A stretch of DNA of 64,000 bases, taken from Armatimonadota bacterium (lineage in GTDB: Bacteria; Armatimonadota; Fimbriimonadia; Fimbriimonadales; Fimbriimonadaceae). The position numbers and the translations under genes were made by a program. Positions 60,930 through 64,000 of this stretch are shown here, piece after piece; the first letter of the stretch is position 1; every line of letters begins with the position of its first letter. The DNA is taken from the NCBI GenBank assembly GCA_020438215.1, contig JAGQUX010000001.1, positions 124,001-188,000 on the forward strand, in the 5' to 3' direction. A model generated the notes under the pieces. It was not told the origin of the DNA. It saw only the letters and a list, made by a program, of their open reading frames with translations, and did no database searches.

Positions 60930-62345
60930 ATGATGCTGAGGCGATTCCTTCCATTTTTATTGCTCATTGCCGGAGCGCTCCCTGCCCATGCCGAAAAAGA
61001 ATGGTTTGGGATTTATCTTCAAGGCAAGAAACTCGGCTATTCCTGGAGCGATAGCAAAAAGGACTCGACGCTTGGCAAGGAACTCGAACTCCGTGAATCC
61101 GCCACCATCATCCAATCGGAAATGATGGGCAACACCCTGCAAATTGATGTCTTGACTCAAACATGGGTCTCTCCCAGCGGCATTGTCCGAAGTGATTACA
61201 AATCAAACTCTGGCGGACGAATCTTCAATAGTCGCGCAGATTTTCAAGGCGAGAAAATCACTGTCGTCACCACAACCGGCTCAAGCGAGGAAAAGAAGAC
61301 TCTCAATATTCCTAAAGATGTCCGGCTAATCGACGACACCATGGCGATTTCAAATGACGACCTCAAAGACACCCGCAAAACAGTCGTTTTTGATCCCACA
61401 ACCGTCAGCCTTGTCGAGATCAAGATTTCTAGTGAAGGCAAACACAAGATCGAATCGCGAGGTGGTCAAGTGGAAGCCAATAAGATCGTTGTCGACGACC
61501 CACGCGCCAAGATGATCCTTTATGTCAATGATAAAGGGGAAATGATCCGCGCGGAAGGGCCGCTCGGCATGACGATCATTCCCGAACCAGAAAATGTCGC
61601 CAAAGACATGACAACGGGAAGTAATAATGTCCCTGATCTTGCCGCCGCATCTTCAATTCCTGTGGATGGGCGCATTGAATACGCCGCCGCAAAAACGGAA
61701 CTCGAAGTCACTGGCGTTGACCTCAGCAAGTCCCCGAGCGGTGGACACCAAAAAATCGAGAAATCGGGAGATGGTTGGAAAGTCACCATCACTCCCATCC
61801 GCAAAGCGAACACCAGTACAAAGATCGATGTCGCTGCCAAGCAACAACCCAATTGGACAGAGCCTGACACCCGTATCCCGAGCGATAAAGGCATCTTCCG
61901 CCTTCGAGCACAACAGATGATCGGGAGCGAAACGCGAGTTATCCCTGCGGCTCAAAAAATCCGCAAAGAAGTCTTGCAGAGAATGCGGGTCAATCTCGGA
62001 ATTGGAGTGATGCGCGATGCGAGTGAAATCTGGGATTCCAGCGAAGGAGTATGTCGAGATCATGCGATTTTGATGGCAACTCTGCTCAGGTCAGTCAATA
62101 TTCCAACGAAACTGGTAACAGGACTCGTGTATTACCAAGGCTCATTCCTGTACCATGCATGGGTAGAAGTTTGGGATGGTCAACAATGGGTCGGACTCGA
62201 CTCAACCAGACCAGATGATTTTTTGACTGCCGGTCACTTGAAAACTGCAGAAGGAACTGTCGGCCAAGCTATGGTCGGGTTCCTGCTTGATGGTGCCAAA
62301 GTCAAAGTCATCTCCCCTGATGTCCCCTTCTTGAAAGCTGGGTAG
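60930..62345 (+). CDS. Exported transglutaminase-like protein
   Basis: 471 residues with a signal peptide (LRRFLPFLLLIAGALPAHA). About 280 residues of beta-type sequence precede a C-terminal transglutaminase core. The Cys is in DSSEGVCRDHAILMATLLRS (about 372), the His in GSFLYHAWVEVWDGQQWVGL (about 410) and the Asp in GLDSTRPDDF, giving a complete Cys-His-Asp triad. Such proteins act as peptidases or cross-linkers outside the cytoplasm. The ATG at 60933 is an equal alternative start. Confidence 0.88.
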   Translation: MMLRRFLPFLLLIAGALPAHAEKEWFGIYLQGKKLGYSWSDSKKDSTLGKELELRESATIIQSEMMGNTLQIDVLTQTWVSPSGIVRSDYKSNSGGRIFNSRADFQGEKITVVTTTGSSEEKKTLNIPKDVRLIDDTMAISNDDLKDTRKTVVFDPTTVSLVEIKISSEGKHKIESRGGQVEANKIVVDDPRAKMILYVNDKGEMIRAEGPLGMTIIPEPENVAKDMTTGSNNVPDLAAASSIPVDGRIEYAAAKTELEVTGVDLSKSPSGGHQKIEKSGDGWKVTITPIRKANTSTKIDVAAKQQPNWTEPDTRIPSDKGIFRLRAQQMIGSETRVIPAAQKIRKEVLQRMRVNLGIGVMRDASEIWDSSEGVCRDHAILMATLLRSVNIPTKLVTGLVYYQGSFLYHAWVEVWDGQQWVGLDSTRPDDFLTAGHLKTAEGTVGQAMVGFLLDGAKVKVISPDVPFLKAG

Positions 62346-62358
62346 GAAAAGTAAGCTT

Positions 62359-63717
62359 GTGACGAATCGAGGAAAGTTCTTTGTCATCGCCGTCTTCGCT
62401 CTGATGGGAGCGTGGACGACTACGACTTTCCTCCCCCAACCGCTTCAGAATCTGTACGAACGTATGGCGGTTGCTCAAGAGGAAACACCGAATCCCCTTG
62501 ATGCCCCCAAAAGCCAGAAACCACCAAAGCCTGAAGTCGAAGAAGAATCCACTGGGAATGAGACTCCATCGGTTGGTGAAGAGTCGCCGGGTGACGAACA
62601 AGTCGATCCCGCTACTCCCGCAGTAGAGGGCGATGAAACAAACGCCAGCAATGAGCCCACCGACACTCAGGAAACAAAGCCACTGGTGGTTTCTCGCCAG
62701 ACCCATGATCAACTATCCATGGAAGCCAGAGGTGATGCGCCGATCAATCCAATGGCACTCGGCCTTCTTGGGGCGATGATCGGGGCAGGAATAGGAAGTT
62801 TCCTACTGCGACACATTGAAACCGGGCTCAAACATTGGGACAAGATGCCAGGCGGAGATCGCATTACGATCTTCATTGGTTCCTTCCTTGGTTTGATCAC
62901 CGGGATTATTGTTTCTCTCCCCTTCCAAACCGTATTCCAAGGCACACCCATGGGAAGCCTAGTCACGCTTGGACTTATCCTTGGGTGTTGCGCAGTTATC
63001 ATCTCGATCTTCCGTCAAACCTCGCAATACCTTCCATGGGAAACGAATCCGATCAGCCGCGTCAAGACGGGGATCAAGGTTCTTGATACAAATGTACTTA
63101 TTGATGGTCGTATTCTCGACCTGATCCGCACTGGCTTTGTGGAAGGCGAAATCTATGTTCCTAACTTCGTTCTTTTGGAACTCCAGCACATCGCCGATTC
63201 CAGCGATGATCTCCGGCGCGCAAGAGGTCGCCGCGGGCTTGATATCCTCAAACTGATTCAATCAGAAGTAGAGGTAACGGTCGGCACCCACGACCGAATG
63301 GCGGGAACTGAAAAGGACGAAGTTGATCTTCGCCTAGTGAAACTCGCCAAAGCACTTGGGGCAGATCTTGTCAGCAACGACTTCAACCTGAACCGAGTAG
63401 CCAGTATCCAAGAAGTTCGCGTCCTCAATATCAACGACCTCGCTCTTGCGATGCGCCCGAATCTGCTTCCTGGTGAATACCTGGAAGTCAAGCTCATTCG
63501 GGAAGGTAACCAGCCAGGTCAAGGTGTCGGCTATCTCGATGATGGAACGATGGTCGTTGTTGAAAATGGCCGCCACCTCATTGGATCAACTGCCTTTGTT
63601 CCGGTGACGCAGGTAATTCAAACGGAGCGCGGGAAAATGATTTTTGCTGACGCCGACAACGAACTTGACCCGAGCGAAACCCCGCCTATGCGTAAGCGTT
63701 CACGGACGTCAAAATAG
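62359..63717 (+). CDS. PIN/TRAM-domain membrane protein (YacL-like)
   Basis: 452 residues, GTG start. One N-terminal helix (about 8-27), a Pro/Glu/Thr-rich linker (about 40-120) and three more helices (about 130-215) anchor the protein. The PIN nuclease domain holds KVLDTNVLIDGRILDLIRTG, VPNFVLLELQHIADSSDDLR and LGADLVSNDFNLNRVASIQE (acidic triad region). A TRAM domain follows (LPGEYLEVKLIREGNQPGQG). YacL of Bacillus precedes ispD, and here ispD starts 5 bases downstream. Confidence 0.92.
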   Translation: MTNRGKFFVIAVFALMGAWTTTTFLPQPLQNLYERMAVAQEETPNPLDAPKSQKPPKPEVEEESTGNETPSVGEESPGDEQVDPATPAVEGDETNASNEPTDTQETKPLVVSRQTHDQLSMEARGDAPINPMALGLLGAMIGAGIGSFLLRHIETGLKHWDKMPGGDRITIFIGSFLGLITGIIVSLPFQTVFQGTPMGSLVTLGLILGCCAVIISIFRQTSQYLPWETNPISRVKTGIKVLDTNVLIDGRILDLIRTGFVEGEIYVPNFVLLELQHIADSSDDLRRARGRRGLDILKLIQSEVEVTVGTHDRMAGTEKDEVDLRLVKLAKALGADLVSNDFNLNRVASIQEVRVLNINDLALAMRPNLLPGEYLEVKLIREGNQPGQGVGYLDDGTMVVVENGRHLIGSTAFVPVTQVIQTERGKMIFADADNELDPSETPPMRKRSRTSK

Positions 63718-63722
63718 AACCT

Positions 63723-64000
63723 ATGGTTTTCGCAATTCTCCTTGCCGCTGGGTCATCGCAGCGCTACGGCGAAAACAAACTCGACCTTCTTCTTGGCAGC
63801 TCAACCGTTTGGTTGAAGTCTTTTCACGCGCTTCACTCCCACCCAGAGATTGATGCCGTTGGCGTCGTGACTTCCGCGGAATCCGTGGAACGATATCGGG
63901 CACTTGCGCCAGAGGCAGCTTGGGTGATTCCCGGCGGTAGCACTCGGGTGGAGTCTACACAGGCAGGGATTTCTCATTTGCCACCAGATGCAGACATCAT
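63723..64000 (+). CDS. ispD: 2-C-methyl-D-erythritol 4-phosphate cytidylyltransferase, partial
   Basis: The first 92 codons are visible. The start MVFAILLAAGSSQRYGENKL is the nucleotidyltransferase loop (LAAGSSxRYG) and Lys-containing motif of IspD. GGSTRVESTQAGIS matches the family's G-G-x-x-R-x-x-S motif. It makes CDP-methylerythritol in the MEP isoprenoid pathway. The rest lies beyond the window. Coupled to the YacL-like gene. Confidence 0.92.
   Translation, partial: MVFAILLAAGSSQRYGENKLDLLLGSSTVWLKSFHALHSHPEIDAVGVVTSAESVERYRALAPEAAWVIPGGSTRVESTQAGISHLPPDADI

Noticed and set aside
59189-61054. Two long open frames antisense to topA and its upstream region
   Set aside because: They lie opposite a complete topoisomerase frame and lack starts with ribosome-binding sites.

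Overview
The window is a gene-dense bacterial chromosome segment (about 80 genes, no gene-free stretch over 300 bases, roughly 52-55% GC by eye). Three things suggest Armatimonadota, most likely a Fimbriimonas-like lineage: several pseudopilin-like proteins with the typical FTLIELLVVIAIIVILAAILFPVF-type start, a PEP-CTERM protein, and Firmicutes-like gene orders in a Gram-negative-type gene set. This is inference from gene content. No rRNA operon or other direct taxonomic marker is present.

Layout. 1-3.0 kb: a partial membrane-anchored protein, trxB, a putative secreted zinc metalloprotease and a membrane-anchored orphan. 3.2-11.7 kb: a flagellar switch/export operon (fliM, fliY/fliN, fliO, fliP, fliQ, fliR, flhB) that continues into a divergent McsB-like arginine kinase, an orphan, nadC and birA, then a terminator and tRNA-Gly. 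11.9-16 kb: an inositol-monophosphatase-family gene that looks leaderless, facing a dnaG-sigma70-peroxiredoxin group. 16-24 kb: a glycine-rich exported protein, trxA, thiolase, queG, rsmA with a G5/3D-domain protein, an Ogg1-type glycosylase and a dehydrogenase. 24-28.8 kb: exported YHYH and PEP-CTERM proteins and orphans.

28.87-30.6 kb: the main accessory feature. A low-GC gene encodes a reverse transcriptase with an intact catalytic core and a long C-terminal extension of unknown fold. It resembles the 'unknown group'/abortive-infection class of defence RTs and is wedged between tlpA and groEL. 30.7-32.8 kb: groES-groEL. Upstream lies a CIRCE-like operator that overlaps a decayed 5' half of a tRNA-Leu. 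32.8-38.2 kb: four tandem paralogous membrane proteins, an acyl-CoA dehydrogenase, a GNAT and an Mpv17-like protein. A tRNA T-arm-like motif at the far end of this block, on the opposite strand, may mark an old inversion through the tRNA.

38.3-49.9 kb: mqnE and a probable aminofutalosine deaminase (futalosine route to menaquinone), tRNA-Ile(CAU), a peptidase S51 gene whose end reads antisense through that tRNA, an ECF sigma/anti-sigma pair, an AlkA-like glycosylase, pckA, pseudopilins, an LCP protein, a pterin dehydratase and a second ECF sigma. 49.9-55.6 kb: an ATP synthase operon (atpZ-I-B-E-F-H-A-G) that stops after atpG at a perfect 44-bp palindrome, without atpD or atpC. 55.6-64 kb: recG, rhodanese, topA, a transglutaminase-like exported protein, a YacL-type PIN/TRAM protein and the start of ispD.

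Many convergent gene pairs share strong hairpin terminators that lie partly inside the 3' coding end of one partner.
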